A stretch of DNA of 64,000 nt from Planococcus citreus. Its GTDB lineage: Bacteria; Bacillota; Bacilli; Bacillales_A; Planococcaceae. Every line of letters starts with the position of its first letter. Positions within the stretch are counted from its first letter, which is position 1. The notes below the pieces were generated by a model. The model saw only the letters and a program-made list of their open reading frames with translations, had not been told where the DNA came from and made no database searches. The stretch is from contig NZ_RCCP01000005.1 of assembly GCF_003664125.1 (NCBI RefSeq), forward strand, positions 87,882 through 151,881, written 5' to 3'. Below, piece by piece: positions 8,791 to 20,178 of this stretch. The position numbers were made by a program, and so were the translations under genes.

Positions 8791-8822
8791 AAAACAGGAA
8801 GGGGAAACCCTTCCTGTTTTTT
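8791..8822 (+). terminator. terminator of fadNAE
   Basis: AAAACAGGAAGGG / CCCTTCCTGTTTT stem with a small GAAA-type loop and a T run, directly after fadE. Confidence 0.9.
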
Positions 8823-8845
8823 AAGGTTGTCGATATAATTGGGAA

Positions 8846-8916
8846 GTCGTATTTTCCGATGCTTATCGCTCGCTTTCCGTGGGCTCGCACCCAAGCCTCC
8901 TCCGTCGCTACGAAAC
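8846..8916 (-). repeat. interspersed repeat, copy 2 (inverted end)
   Basis: The reverse complement of this stretch reads TGAGGAGGCTTGG-type sequence ending in CCCACGGAAAGCGAGCGATA..CGGAAAATACG, nearly identical to the right end of the element at 33055-33350. Only this end is well conserved here; the AT-rich sequence to 8990 could be a decayed remainder. Confidence 0.6.
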
Positions 8917-9049
8917 CTTTTTTTGTTTAAGACATGCAAGAAGAGGAGTTTTATAATTTTTGTATAAAGTGTTTCTTCTGAGAGCAACAGAAACGGTGAG
9001 ATTTAATTAGCATTTAAGGTTTTTCCTTCGTTCAATACACAATACCGGA

Positions 9050-9165
9050 TGGGAATGGAGACGGCGACTCCTGCGGAAATAGCACGAGCTGAAGACCCTG
9101 GACTGAGCGCAGCGAAGGAAGCGGCTGAAGCCGTGTCCGCGGAAAGCGTCCGTCGAAATGGACAT
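9050..9165 (+). repeat. interspersed GC-rich repeat
   Basis: A GC-rich segment (GGCGACTCCTGCGG ... CCGCGGAAAGCGTCCGTC) with several short self-complementary parts. Its opening ACTCCTGYGG is shared with copy 1 near 700. It has no coding potential. With copy 2 it fills the 500-base gap between fadE and yusI, which otherwise holds nothing recognised. Confidence 0.5.
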
Positions 9166-9279
9166 CCGATTTTTCATACAAGAAAGTCACATTTTCAATT
9201 CAATTTTCACTAACTCCCTTCCAGTCGACTGCTCTGTGGCATTTTGATATGCTTGATTTACAAGACAGGAGGAGATTTG

Positions 9280-9633
9280 ATGATCCAGTATTACGCTTAC
9301 CCGAAATGCTCGACCTGCCAAAAAGGCAAGAAATGGCTTGAAGCGAATGGCGCGGAGTTCGACTATATCGATATTTCGCAAAACCCGCCATCCGCAGCGC
9401 AATTGAAAGAAATTCACGAAGCAAGCGGCATCGAGCTGAAGAAGTTTTTCAATACGAGCGGCAAGAAATACCGTGAACTCGAACTGAAGGAAAAGCTGCC
9501 GGAAATGTCAGCAGATGAGCAATACGAATTGCTGGCAGCGGACGGCATGCTCATCAAACGCCCGCTCGCATGGGACGGTTCTCAGGCGACACTCGGTTTC
9601 AAGGAAGACGCTTACGCAAATACATGGAGCTGA
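9280..9633 (+). CDS. yusI: ArsC/Spx-family protein
   Basis: A 117-residue protein of the arsenate reductase/Spx fold. The CxxC near the N terminus (YPKCSTCQKGKKWL) and the middle segment KKFFNTSGKKYRE are typical of the ArsC-like YusI/YffB group. True arsenate reduction is uncertain; many of these act as thiol oxidoreductases. Start ATG follows AGGAGGAGATTTG; the longer frame upstream lacks a ribosome site. The order fadE, yusI, gcvH is the same as in B. subtilis. Confidence 0.88.
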   Translation: MIQYYAYPKCSTCQKGKKWLEANGAEFDYIDISQNPPSAAQLKEIHEASGIELKKFFNTSGKKYRELELKEKLPEMSADEQYELLAADGMLIKRPLAWDGSQATLGFKEDAYANTWS

Positions 9634-9710
9634 CAAGTTTGTCATCTTGTTTTTCATTCCTGGTTGTGGCAAACTAAAATTGAGTCAATTACATATTTGG
9701 AGGGGTTTGG

Positions 9711-10091
9711 ATGAGCACACCACAAGAGCTTCGCTATTCAAAAGAACACGAATGGGTCAAAGTCGAAGACGGCAAAGCACGTATCGGCATCACTCATTTC
9801 GCGCAAGATGAACTTGGAGACATCGTATTTGTCGAGCTTCCGCAAGTCGGCGACGAGCTGAAAAAAGACGAGCCATTCGGCAGCGTCGAGTCCGTTAAAA
9901 CAGTATCGGAATTGTATGCGCCGATCAGCGGCAAAATCGTCGAAGTCAATTCTGAGCTTGAAGACAGCCCGGAATTCGTCAACGAATCCCCTTATGAAAA
10001 AGCGTGGATGGTCGTTGTGGAAGCCCCTTCCGAAGATGAGGTCAATGCATTGATGTCAGCTGACGAATATAAAGAAATGACAAACGAGTAA
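9711..10091 (+). CDS. gcvH: glycine cleavage system H protein
   Basis: 126 residues, the standard length. The lipoyl-lysine motif is in [19 protein letters not shown], and the N terminus ([20 protein letters not shown]) is highly conserved. GcvH shuttles the aminomethyl group between the P, T and L proteins, and in Bacillales also serves as the lipoyl carrier for lipoate assembly. Start ATG after GGAGGGGTTTGG; a terminator follows immediately. Confidence 0.96.
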   Translation: MSTPQELRYSKEHEWVKVEDGKARIGITHFAQDELGDIVFVELPQVGDELKKDEPFGSVESVKTVSELYAPISGKIVEVNSELEDSPEFVNESPYEKAWMVVVEAPSEDEVNALMSADEYKEMTNE

Positions 10092-10097
10092 GTTCTG

Positions 10098-10124
10098 AAA
10101 GCGCCTCTTCATGGCGCTTTTTTT
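10098..10124 (+). terminator. terminator of gcvH
   Basis: AAAGCGCC / GGCGCTTT stem, seven-base loop, T run. Confidence 0.85.
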
Positions 10125-10152
10125 CATATATGGTTTTCTGGGGGGATTACTT

Positions 10153-10494
10153 ATGGAGAAAGTGATAGTGGTTGAAGGGATCAGCGACAAAACCCGGATA
10201 GCGCCATTGATTGCAGAACCCGTGACGATTCTTTGCACAAATGGTACAGTAAGTGCTACAAGACTCGAAGAAATGCTGTTGCCTTTTGAAGGGCAGGATA
10301 TCATCATCCTCGTCGATGCGGATGCTTCCGGCGATAAACTGCGCAAGCTCATCAAGCGCGAATTTCCGGAAGCCCGCCATTTCCATATCGACCGAAGCTA
10401 TAAAGAGGTGGCGACGACGCCGCTGCGGAAGCTGATTGATGTGCTCATCGCAGCAGATGTACGGGTCTTAAATCCAGTAGCAGGGAATGACTAG
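10153..10494 (+). CDS. yusF: toprim-domain protein, YusF-like
   Basis: A 113-residue stand-alone toprim domain: the N-terminal glutamate in VVEGISDK and the DADASGDKLRKL acidic motif are the two metal-binding elements of primases, topoisomerases and OLD nucleases, and the fold resembles ribonuclease M5. Its reaction is unknown. The ATG at 10153 is preceded by GGGGGG; the first 14 codons of the longer frame belong to the gcvH terminator region. It is followed after one base by yusE. Confidence 0.8.
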   Translation: MEKVIVVEGISDKTRIAPLIAEPVTILCTNGTVSATRLEEMLLPFEGQDIIILVDADASGDKLRKLIKREFPEARHFHIDRSYKEVATTPLRKLIDVLIAADVRVLNPVAGND

Positions 10495-10495
10495 C

Positions 10496-10819
10496 ATGAA
10501 TGAATGGACACATAAAGAATGGCTGAAGGAAAAAAACACCCAGCCTGTTTCAGCTTATTATCTATATACGCCGATGTGCGGTACGTGCCAAGTCGCAAGC
10601 AAGATGCTCGGCGTGGTGGCGGAACTATTGCCAGACCTTCCAATGGGCAAAGCTAATTTGAATTATGTACAGGAAGTGGCGGAGCTTTATGAAGTGGAAA
10701 GCGTGCCGTGTCTGCTGATTTCACAGAATGGCCAAGTGACAGACAAGGTCTACGCTTTCCAGTCGGTGCCGTATCTATATGAGAAATTGAAAACGGTTGA
10801 CGAATACAGCCAGCCATGA
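10496..10819 (+). CDS. yusE: thioredoxin-like protein, YusE-like
   Basis: 107 residues with thioredoxin fold and active site CGTC in YTPMCGTCQVA, plus the cis-Pro motif SVPCLLI (an extra cysteine follows that proline). Likely a cytoplasmic thiol-disulfide oxidoreductase. The ATG at 10496 follows AGGGA in the yusF tail; a second ATG three codons earlier overlaps yusF and lies too close. The metNPQ promoter starts inside the last codons. Confidence 0.83.
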   Translation: MNEWTHKEWLKEKNTQPVSAYYLYTPMCGTCQVASKMLGVVAELLPDLPMGKANLNYVQEVAELYEVESVPCLLISQNGQVTDKVYAFQSVPYLYEKLKTVDEYSQP

Positions 10820-10825
10820 TAAATT
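10797..10825 (+). promoter_or_regulatory. probable SigA promoter of the metNPQ leader
   Basis: TTGACG (10797-10802), 17 bases, TAAATT (10820-10825), just upstream of the SAM riboswitch and partly within yusE. Confidence 0.65.
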
Positions 10826-10854
10826 TAATTTCTGAAATTAACTTAATAGCGTAG

Positions 10855-10960
10855 CTCTTATACAGAGAGGTGGAGGGAAGTGCCCGATGAAGCCCGGCAA
10901 CCGTCATGAAAATGAAATGGTGCCAAGTCACTCAAAGTGAAAACTTTGAAAGATGAGAGA
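10855..10960 (+). promoter_or_regulatory. SAM-I riboswitch (S-box)
   Basis: The conserved core AGAGAGGTGGAGGGA, then GCCCGATGAAGCCCGGCAACC, GGTGCCAA and the closing GATGAGAG are the classic S-box elements in order. P1 forms between CTCTTAT and ATGAGAG. Binding of S-adenosylmethionine would favour the terminator at 10985, shutting off the methionine importer. Confidence 0.95.
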
Positions 10961-10984
10961 ACGGTTTATTGTGTTTACACATGT

Positions 10985-11018
10985 GCCTTTCTGCTTATCT
11001 GAGCAGGAAGGCTTTTTT
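10985..11018 (+). terminator. S-box regulated terminator
   Basis: GCCTTTCTGC / GCAGGAAGGC stem followed by six T, between the SAM riboswitch and metN. Confidence 0.9.
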
Positions 11019-11049
11019 ATTAGCAAAAGATTTAGGAGAGTGCCCAACC

Positions 11050-12075
11050 ATGATTGAGTTAAAAGGATTGACTAAAGTTTTCGATACTGGCAAAGCGCGC
11101 TTGACGGCTGTCGACCATGTCGACTTAACGGTGCCGGCCGGCGAGATTTTTGGCATTATCGGTTATAGCGGAGCGGGAAAAAGTACGTTGATCCGCCTTC
11201 TGAATGGCCTGGAAAAACCGAGCGAAGGTTCCGTTGAGATCAATGGCCAGAACATCACAGCGATTTCAGGGCCGAAACTTCGCAAAGCCCGCCAAAAAGT
11301 CAGCATGATTTTCCAGCATTTCAATTTGCTGTGGTCGCGGACTGTGCGCGAGAACATTGAATTCCCGCTCGAGATCGCGGGTGTGGGGAAAGAGGAGCGG
11401 CGCAAGCGTTCAGCAGAGTTAATCGAACTGGTTGGCCTGGAAGGTCGTGAAAGTGCATATCCTGCCCAGCTTTCCGGTGGACAGAAGCAGCGTGTCGGCA
11501 TCGCCCGTGCGCTGGCCAATGATCCGGAAGTGCTTCTGTGCGACGAAGCGACATCGGCACTTGATCCGCAAACAACTGATGCGATATTGGAATTATTGGT
11601 CGACATCAATAAGCGACTCGGCTTGACGATTGTCTTGATCACGCACGAAATGCACGTCATCCGGAAAATCTGTCACCGCGTGGCAGTGATGGAAGGCGGG
11701 CGCGTCGTCGAACTGGGCGAAGTGCTCCATGTCTTCCAGCATCCGAAGGAAACAATCACCAAGCGATTTGTTGCCCAAGTGACCGAGACGGAAGATTCGG
11801 CAGAAACCGTCCGCCATTTGCGCGAACAATATCCGGAAGGACAATTGGTCAAATTAATATTCGTGGGGGACCAAGCGGAACAGCCGATCCTGACACAGCT
11901 GATTCGGGAATATACGGTGGAAGTCAATATCGTCCACGGCAATATCTCCCATACCCAGCGCGGGGCATACGGCACGCTCATCCTTCAACTGAAGGGGCCC
12001 GCCGATGAAATAAGCAAAGCTTTAGCGTTCCTCGGTGCACACGATGTACAGACGGAGGTGATGGGCGATGCTTGA
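11050..12075 (+). CDS. metN: methionine ABC transporter ATP-binding protein
   Basis: 341 residues. The ATPase has Walker A GYSGAGKST, signature LSGGQKQR and Walker B LLCDEATSALDP; residues after about 250 form the C-terminal NIL domain, which in this family binds methionine and inhibits transport. The ATG at 11050 follows AGGAG after the riboswitch; the longer frame starts inside the leader terminator. Overlaps metP by 8 bases. Confidence 0.95.
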   Translation: MIELKGLTKVFDTGKARLTAVDHVDLTVPAGEIFGIIGYSGAGKSTLIRLLNGLEKPSEGSVEINGQNITAISGPKLRKARQKVSMIFQHFNLLWSRTVRENIEFPLEIAGVGKEERRKRSAELIELVGLEGRESAYPAQLSGGQKQRVGIARALANDPEVLLCDEATSALDPQTTDAILELLVDINKRLGLTIVLITHEMHVIRKICHRVAVMEGGRVVELGEVLHVFQHPKETITKRFVAQVTETEDSAETVRHLREQYPEGQLVKLIFVGDQAEQPILTQLIREYTVEVNIVHGNISHTQRGAYGTLILQLKGPADEISKALAFLGAHDVQTEVMGDA

Positions 12076-12736
12076 AACTTTATTCCCGAACGTTGATTGG
12101 GCGGATATGTGGGAAGCAACACTCGAAACCATTTATATGACGGCAATGTCCACATTTTTCACATTTGTTATTGGATTGGTCCTGGGAATCGTCTTATTCC
12201 TTACCGCACCGAACCAACTATGGGCAAATAAAATCGTCAACTGGCTGACAGGCGCTTTCGTCAATATTTTCCGTTCGATTCCATTCATTATTTTGATTAT
12301 CTTGCTCATCCCGTTTACAAAATTCTTGATCGGCAGCATTCGCGGGCCGAACGCAGCACTTCCTGCATTGATCATCGGGGCAGCTCCTTTTTACGCCCGC
12401 ATGGTACTCATCGCATTGAAAGAAATCGATAAAGGCGTTATCGAAGCAGCGCGGTCGATGGGCGCTACGACTTGGACCATCATCCGCAAGGTCCTGCTGC
12501 CTGAATCCAAGCCGGCATTGATCTCGGGCATCACGGTTACCGCCATTGCCTTAGTCGGTTATACTGCGATGGCAGGCATCATCGGGGCTGGCGGTCTTGG
12601 GACATTGGCATTCCTCGATGGTTTCCAAAGAAGCCGCGAAGATGTGACACTAATGGCGACCATTGCTATCCTCATTATCGTTTTTGTCGTTCAGTTCATC
12701 GGAGATTTCTTGACTGGAAAAGCGGACAAACGTTAA
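12068..12736 (+). CDS. metP: methionine ABC transporter permease
   Basis: 222 residues with about five membrane helices and the EAA coupling loop (EAARSMGATTWTIIRKVLLPES, seen from about residue 130), as in MetI/MetP. It forms the membrane channel of the importer with MetN. Translational coupling with metN is suggested by the overlap. Confidence 0.94.
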   Translation: MLETLFPNVDWADMWEATLETIYMTAMSTFFTFVIGLVLGIVLFLTAPNQLWANKIVNWLTGAFVNIFRSIPFIILIILLIPFTKFLIGSIRGPNAALPALIIGAAPFYARMVLIALKEIDKGVIEAARSMGATTWTIIRKVLLPESKPALISGITVTAIALVGYTAMAGIIGAGGLGTLAFLDGFQRSREDVTLMATIAILIIVFVVQFIGDFLTGKADKR

Positions 12737-12830
12737 ATTTCGCATTGTTTCAGAATCACTGAATAAAACGGGGCTTTTTGGTCCATGATATACAAAACTA
12801 CATTTAATAGAAGAAAAGGGGAAATTTGTA

Positions 12831-13661
12831 ATGAAAAAACTAGTATTCGGTTCATTTGCAGCAGTATTGGCATTATCCGCTTGTGGCGCAGAAGAAGAAA
12901 GCGGCAGCGGCGCATCAGAAGGAGAAACAAGCACACTGACGGTCGGCGCTTCTAATGTCCCTCACGCTGAAATTCTCGAACAGGCAAAACCGATTTTGGA
13001 AGAACAGGGCATTGAGTTGGAAATTGAGACATACCAAGACTACATCTTACCAAACCAAGATTTGGAATCAGGCGACTTGGATGCGAACTATTTCCAACAC
13101 ACGCCTTACCTGGAATCGCAAATTGCTGACCATGGCTATGATTTCGTAAGTGCTGGCGGCATTCACATCGAACCAATCGGCGTCTACTCGCAAGATTACT
13201 CATCACTTGAAGATTTGCCACAAGATGCGACAATCCTCATGAGCAATTCAGTGGCTGACCACGGCCGTATCCTGGCTATGCTCGAAGCGGAAGGCTTGAT
13301 CACGTTGGAAGAAGGCATCGATAAGACGACAGCTGAAACTAGCGATATCGTAGAAAACGAGAAGAACTTGCAGTTCGATACAGAATATGAAGCGGCTTTG
13401 CTTGTGCAAATGTATGAAGCTGGTGAAGGCGATGCTGTATTGATTAACTCAAACTATGCAATCGATGCTGGCTTGAGCCCAATGGAAGATGCTATCGCTC
13501 TTGAAAGTTCAGATTCGCCGTACGCTAACATCATTGCCGTACAAGCAGGAGATGAAAACAACGAAGATATCCAAGCCTTGGTTGAAGTATTGACATCACA
13601 GGAAATCCAAGATTTCATTTTGGAAGAATGGAACGGATCAATCGTGCCAGTCGAACAATAA
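12831..13661 (+). CDS. metQ: methionine-binding lipoprotein
   Basis: 276 residues of the NLPA/MetQ family. The signal peptide ends in the lipobox LSAC (Cys19), so the mature protein is lipid-anchored outside the membrane. Motifs VGASNVPHAEILE and YQDYILPNQDLESG and FQHTPYLE are typical. It captures methionine for MetNP. The ATG follows AAAAGGGG, and a terminator closes the operon. Confidence 0.95.
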   Translation: MKKLVFGSFAAVLALSACGAEEESGSGASEGETSTLTVGASNVPHAEILEQAKPILEEQGIELEIETYQDYILPNQDLESGDLDANYFQHTPYLESQIADHGYDFVSAGGIHIEPIGVYSQDYSSLEDLPQDATILMSNSVADHGRILAMLEAEGLITLEEGIDKTTAETSDIVENEKNLQFDTEYEAALLVQMYEAGEGDAVLINSNYAIDAGLSPMEDAIALESSDSPYANIIAVQAGDENNEDIQALVEVLTSQEIQDFILEEWNGSIVPVEQ

Positions 13662-13668
13662 ACTTTTG

Positions 13669-13703
13669 CCAGCCTATTCTATAAAAGAATAGGCTGGTTT
13701 TTT
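13669..13703 (+). terminator. terminator of metNPQ
   Basis: CCAGCCTATTCT / AGAATAGGCTGG stem with a short A-rich loop and T run. Confidence 0.92.
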
Positions 13704-13817
13704 CATGCGCAGAATTGCCCTGTTTTACAAGAAAGACAGTGATGACCGGAACAAATGCAAGTGGGAAAAATTTCCGTTCATTTTTTCGGAATAATAAAAA
13801 TATTACGTGTTTTAGTA

Positions 13818-13834
13818 AAAAGCTATTAGCTTTT
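13818..13834. promoter_or_regulatory. 17-bp perfect inverted repeat (operator candidate)
   Basis: AAAAGCTA-T-TAGCTTTT, perfect 8-bp arms, 65 bases before the symporter start. It touches a possible -35 (TTTCGA, 13832-13837) that is 17 bases from CATAAT (13855-13860). The regulator is unknown. Confidence 0.5.
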
Positions 13835-13898
13835 CGAAAACTGTGGTAATTTCACATAATAAACAATAAACATCTGTTTACACAGGGAGGACAAGATC

Positions 13899-15065
13899 AT
13901 GAAAATTCAATTCGGTTTACTGCCGCGGATTGTGCTGGCCATCGTGCTTGGCGTGCTCATCGGCTCGGTTGCTCCAGAAGCGCTCGTTCGTGTATTTGCT
14001 ACGTTTACAGGGATTTTTGGCGGGTTCTTAAATTTTATCGTGCCATTAATCATTCTTGGCTTTATCGCACCAGGGATTGCGAAGCTTGGGAAAGGTTCTG
14101 GGAAATTATTGGGGCTGGCGACAGCGATCGCTTATTTATCCACTATAGTTGCAGGAGTATTAGCTTTCATCGCGGCATCGTCGATTTTGCCGAATTTGAT
14201 GGAAGGCGGATCACTGAGCAATTTGGATGACCCTGAACATGCCCTTGCTTCAAGTTTCATCGCTTTGGAAATTCCTCAATTGTTCGGGGTTATGAGCGCC
14301 TTGATCTTGGCATTCCTCTTGGGAATCGGAATGGCTTCTACAGGGAGCAAGACGATGGCGTCGTTTTTCGAAGAATTCCAGGAGATTATCGAAAAAGTTA
14401 TTTCAGTCATCATAATCCCGCTATTGCCTTTCCACATCTTCGGTATTTTTGCGAATATGGCATACGGAGGCGCAGTGGCTGAAATTCTTTCTCTCTTTGC
14501 GGTTGTTTTTATCCTCATCATTGCAATGCATTGGATAATGTTAACGGGACAATATACAACAGCGGGCATATTAAGAAAGAAAAACCCGTTCGGTTTGATC
14601 CGGACGATGTTGCCGGCATACTTTACGGCACTTGGCACACAGTCTTCTGCCGCGACAATTCCGGTAACTTTGCGCCAAGCGCGGAAAACTGGCGTGAAAG
14701 AGCGTGTAGCAGACTTCACCATCCCATTGTTTGCGACAATTCATTTGTCGGGCAGCACGATCACGCTTGTCACTTGTGCGATCGGGGTCATCTTACTGAC
14801 AGGCCAGTCGCCATCATTCGGCAGCTTCTTCCCGTTCATCCTCATGCTCGGCGTTACGATGATCGCGGCGCCTGGCGTCCCGGGTGGCGCGGTCATGGCA
14901 GCTATCGGCTTGCTTGAAGCGATGCTTGGCTTTGACGAGACGATGGTCGCGTTGATGATTGCATTGTATATGGCACAAGACAGTTTCGGAACGGCCACCA
15001 ATGTAACAGGAGACGGTGCGCTAGCGAATATCGTCGATCGTTTCACACCATCCCAAAAAGCATGA
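13899..15065 (+). CDS. dicarboxylate/amino acid:cation symporter
   Basis: 388 residues, highly hydrophobic, of the DAACS (glutamate/dicarboxylate sodium or proton symporter) family. The serine-rich re-entrant motif GTQSSAATIPVTLRQA and the later MAQDSFGTATNVTGDGA, which carries the substrate and cation-binding positions, are recognisable. Which acid or amino acid is carried cannot be decided. Start follows GGGAGG; single-gene unit closed by a terminator. Confidence 0.9.
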   Translation: MKIQFGLLPRIVLAIVLGVLIGSVAPEALVRVFATFTGIFGGFLNFIVPLIILGFIAPGIAKLGKGSGKLLGLATAIAYLSTIVAGVLAFIAASSILPNLMEGGSLSNLDDPEHALASSFIALEIPQLFGVMSALILAFLLGIGMASTGSKTMASFFEEFQEIIEKVISVIIIPLLPFHIFGIFANMAYGGAVAEILSLFAVVFILIIAMHWIMLTGQYTTAGILRKKNPFGLIRTMLPAYFTALGTQSSAATIPVTLRQARKTGVKERVADFTIPLFATIHLSGSTITLVTCAIGVILLTGQSPSFGSFFPFILMLGVTMIAAPGVPGGAVMAAIGLLEAMLGFDETMVALMIALYMAQDSFGTATNVTGDGALANIVDRFTPSQKA

Positions 15066-15069
15066 ATTA

Positions 15070-15097
15070 TGCCGGAATTCAATGAATTCCGGCTTTT
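15070..15097 (+). terminator. terminator of the DAACS symporter gene
   Basis: GCCGGAATTC / GAATTCCGGC stem, short loop, T run. Confidence 0.85.
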
Positions 15098-15167
15098 CTC
15101 TGCTCTCTATACGGATAAAACGGGCTGTGCTATTATATGCTGGATATGAAATTCAGGAGGCACGAAC

Positions 15168-15698
15168 ATGAAAAAGATGACAATCCTCGGCCTATCTGCT
15201 GCCTTGTTGCTTGCGGCATGCGGAACCGAACAATCCACTGACACAGCTGAAACGGCTTCTGGGTCTGCCACGATGGAATCCGGAAAAGAAAGCATCAAAA
15301 GCCAATTGATGCAATTCTATTTGACTGTTTCAAAGGAAATAAATAAAGAAGATGCACAACTGAACGACTTCGAAATCGCCCAAGCTGAAGATGCACTCCC
15401 AGCTGGTGCAGAACTTACCGACATGAAAGAAGCGGCTGCAACTTCTGCTGAACAAGCGATGCAAGCGGTGGAATCAATCGAAGTGCCAGAATCGCTAAGC
15501 GATCATCAAGAAGAAATCGATGGGGCGTTGGCTTCAATCGCTGCATCTTACGAGATGAAAATCGAAGAACTGGGAACAGATGCACCAGACTTCCAAGCGG
15601 CTGCCGACAAATTTGCCGAAGCTGACGCTGTTTTCAACCAAGTGTTAGAAGAAAATGGCTTGATTTCATCAAACCTTTATAACGAAGTGAGCCAATAA
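15168..15698 (+). CDS. hypothetical lipoprotein
   Basis: A 176-residue protein of unknown function. The signal peptide MKKMTILGLSAALLLAACG has a clear lipobox (LAAC), so it should be anchored on the outer face of the membrane. The mature part is acidic, rich in Ala, Glu and Gln, and predicted mostly helical, probably a coiled or helical-bundle domain. No catalytic motif is visible. Start ATG follows CAGGAGG; a terminator comes 8 bases after the stop. Confidence 0.8.
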   Translation: MKKMTILGLSAALLLAACGTEQSTDTAETASGSATMESGKESIKSQLMQFYLTVSKEINKEDAQLNDFEIAQAEDALPAGAELTDMKEAAATSAEQAMQAVESIEVPESLSDHQEEIDGALASIAASYEMKIEELGTDAPDFQAAADKFAEADAVFNQVLEENGLISSNLYNEVSQ

Positions 15699-15705
15699 TT
15701 TATGG

Positions 15706-15733
15706 AAACTGTCCGCATAACGGGCAGTTTTTT
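15706..15733 (+). terminator. terminator of the lipoprotein gene
   Basis: AAACTGTCCG / CGGGCAGTTT stem with a T run. Confidence 0.85.
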
Positions 15734-15795
15734 CTATATATTCCCAATAACTATGACGATAGGTCTATTTTCTGATAAATTAGATTATTTAACTT

Positions 15796-15820
15796 GTTTA
15801 ATCTTTGTCGAGTCGGGTAT
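15796..15820 (+). promoter_or_regulatory. SigB-type promoter
   Basis: GTTTAA (15796-15801), 13 bases, GGGTAT (15815-15820): an exact match to the general-stress sigma-B consensus. A SigA reading (TTGTTT, 18 bases, TATACT) overlaps it. It drives the small gene at 15862. Confidence 0.75.
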
Positions 15821-15861
15821 ACTTATAAAAGTAAAATACGAAAACTCGAAAGGGATGGTTT

Positions 15862-16053
15862 ATTATCGATTCTCAAGGTATTGAAAAGACGGAAAAAATG
15901 GAACAGGCATTCAGAGACGTACACGGGTACGGACTGAACGAATACCAAAATGACCCGCAAAAAATCCTTGAAGTTGAACAGCGCCGGGAGCAGGATTATC
16001 GCCAAGGCCAGTCGGTTGCGGCACAGATCGAGCGCCAAGCGCACCGCGAATAG
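15862..16053 (+). CDS. small hypothetical protein with apparent ATT start
   Basis: This frame encodes 63 residues beginning (M/I)IDSQGIEKTEK and ending QIERQAHRE; it is hydrophilic, charged and probably helical. The upstream in-frame stop at 15832 is followed by no ATG, GTG or TTG before the first ATG at 15898. An AGGGA sits 6 bases before ATT 15862 and 9 before ATC 15865, whereas ATG 15898 lacks a good ribosome site. Its own SigB-type promoter and terminator support a real gene. It could be a 51-residue protein from 15898. No family is recognised; a general-stress role is inferred from the promoter. Confidence 0.6.
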   Translation: MIDSQGIEKTEKMEQAFRDVHGYGLNEYQNDPQKILEVEQRREQDYRQGQSVAAQIERQAHRE

Positions 16054-16099
16054 CAATAGATACACGATCCACATACATTCAAACATTCAAATGAAGCTG

Positions 16100-16130
16100 C
16101 CGGACAGAGTGATTTCTCTGTCCGGTTTTT
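16100..16130 (+). terminator. terminator of the small SigB-type gene
   Basis: CCGGACAGAG / CTCTGTCCGG perfect 10-bp stem, six-base loop, five T. The following 170 bases to the suf promoter hold no recognised feature apart from a short AATGA...TCATT dyad near 16180. Confidence 0.9.
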
Positions 16131-16304
16131 CTATGCCCAAGCATGCAGAATCTAGCGCCTAATACAAAGTTTATTGAAATGAATTCTCATTTAGCCTAAC
16201 TTTATTGAAAATGCAGGAAATCCGCGAGGCCAGCTGGAATTTGCTTGTAGACATTAGGAAATACGGATTTCAAAATGGTTTTTGGCTAAGACTTGCGGCC
16301 GATT

Positions 16305-16333
16305 TTAACATTTGCTACTGAAGTCGATATAAG
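16305..16333 (+). promoter_or_regulatory. probable SigA promoter of sufCDSUB
   Basis: TTAACA (16305-16310), 17 bases, TATAAG (16328-16333), 66 bases before the sufC start. Confidence 0.5.
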
Positions 16334-16399
16334 TTAAGATTAGAATGATACTAATTAAGAGTGCGAGGCATTCTTCAATAACATTATGGAGGTATTTAC

Positions 16400-17179
16400 A
16401 TGTCAACTTTGGTCATTAAAGATCTACACGTTGAAATCGAAGGAAAACAGATTTTAAAAGGTGTAAACATCACAATTAACACGAGCGAAATCCATGCCAT
16501 CATGGGGCCGAACGGTACAGGGAAATCTACCTTGGCGTCAGCAATCATGGGGCATCCTAAATATGAAGTAACACAAGGCACGATCGAATTGGACGGAGAA
16601 GACGTATTGGCGATGGAAGTCGACGAGCGCGCACGCGCAGGACTCTTCCTAGCTATGCAGTACCCGAGCGAAATCTCCGGCGTCACAAATGCTGACTTCA
16701 TGCGCTCTGCGATGAACGCACGCCGCGAAGAAGGCAACGAAGTTTCATTGATGAAATTCATCCGTGAACTTGACAGCAAAATGGAAACTCTTGCAATGGA
16801 CCAAGACATGGCACAGCGCTACTTGAACGAAGGATTCTCTGGCGGCGAGAAGAAACGCAACGAAATCCTCCAAATGATGATGATCAAACCGACATTCGCT
16901 GTACTTGATGAAATTGACTCTGGTCTTGATATCGATGCATTGAAAGTCGTTTCTGACGGCATCAACCAAATGAAGGGCGAGAACTTCGGCTGCTTGATCA
17001 TCACTCACTATCAGCGCCTGTTGAACTACATCACGCCAGATCACGTCCATGTCATGATGCAAGGCCGCGTCGTGAAATCCGGCGGACCTGAACTTGCGCA
17101 TAAATTGGAAGCGGAAGGCTATGACTGGATCAAGGCAGAACTCGGCATCGAAGACGAGACTGTCGGACAAGAAGCATAA
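16400..17179 (+). CDS. sufC: Fe-S cluster assembly ATPase SufC
   Basis: 259 residues. An ABC-type soluble ATPase: Walker A GPNGTGKST, signature FSGGEKKRNE, Walker B FAVLDEIDSGLDIDALK. It has no transmembrane partner; SufC forms the SufBCD scaffold complex in the cytoplasm. Start ATG follows TGGAGG. First gene of sufCDSUB, the essential Fe-S machinery in Bacillales. Confidence 0.96.
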   Translation: MSTLVIKDLHVEIEGKQILKGVNITINTSEIHAIMGPNGTGKSTLASAIMGHPKYEVTQGTIELDGEDVLAMEVDERARAGLFLAMQYPSEISGVTNADFMRSAMNARREEGNEVSLMKFIRELDSKMETLAMDQDMAQRYLNEGFSGGEKKRNEILQMMMIKPTFAVLDEIDSGLDIDALKVVSDGINQMKGENFGCLIITHYQRLLNYITPDHVHVMMQGRVVKSGGPELAHKLEAEGYDWIKAELGIEDETVGQEA

Positions 17180-17197
17180 TTGGAAGGAGAGACTAAC

Positions 17198-20158
<2,961 letters not shown>

Positions 20159-20178
20159 CAGAGAACGGAGGAACGACG

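Noticed and set aside
16176..16195. Fur-box-like AATGAATTCTCATT dyad upstream of the suf promoter
   Set aside because: Too few matches to the 7-1-7 Fur consensus, and too far upstream of the promoter to argue for control.
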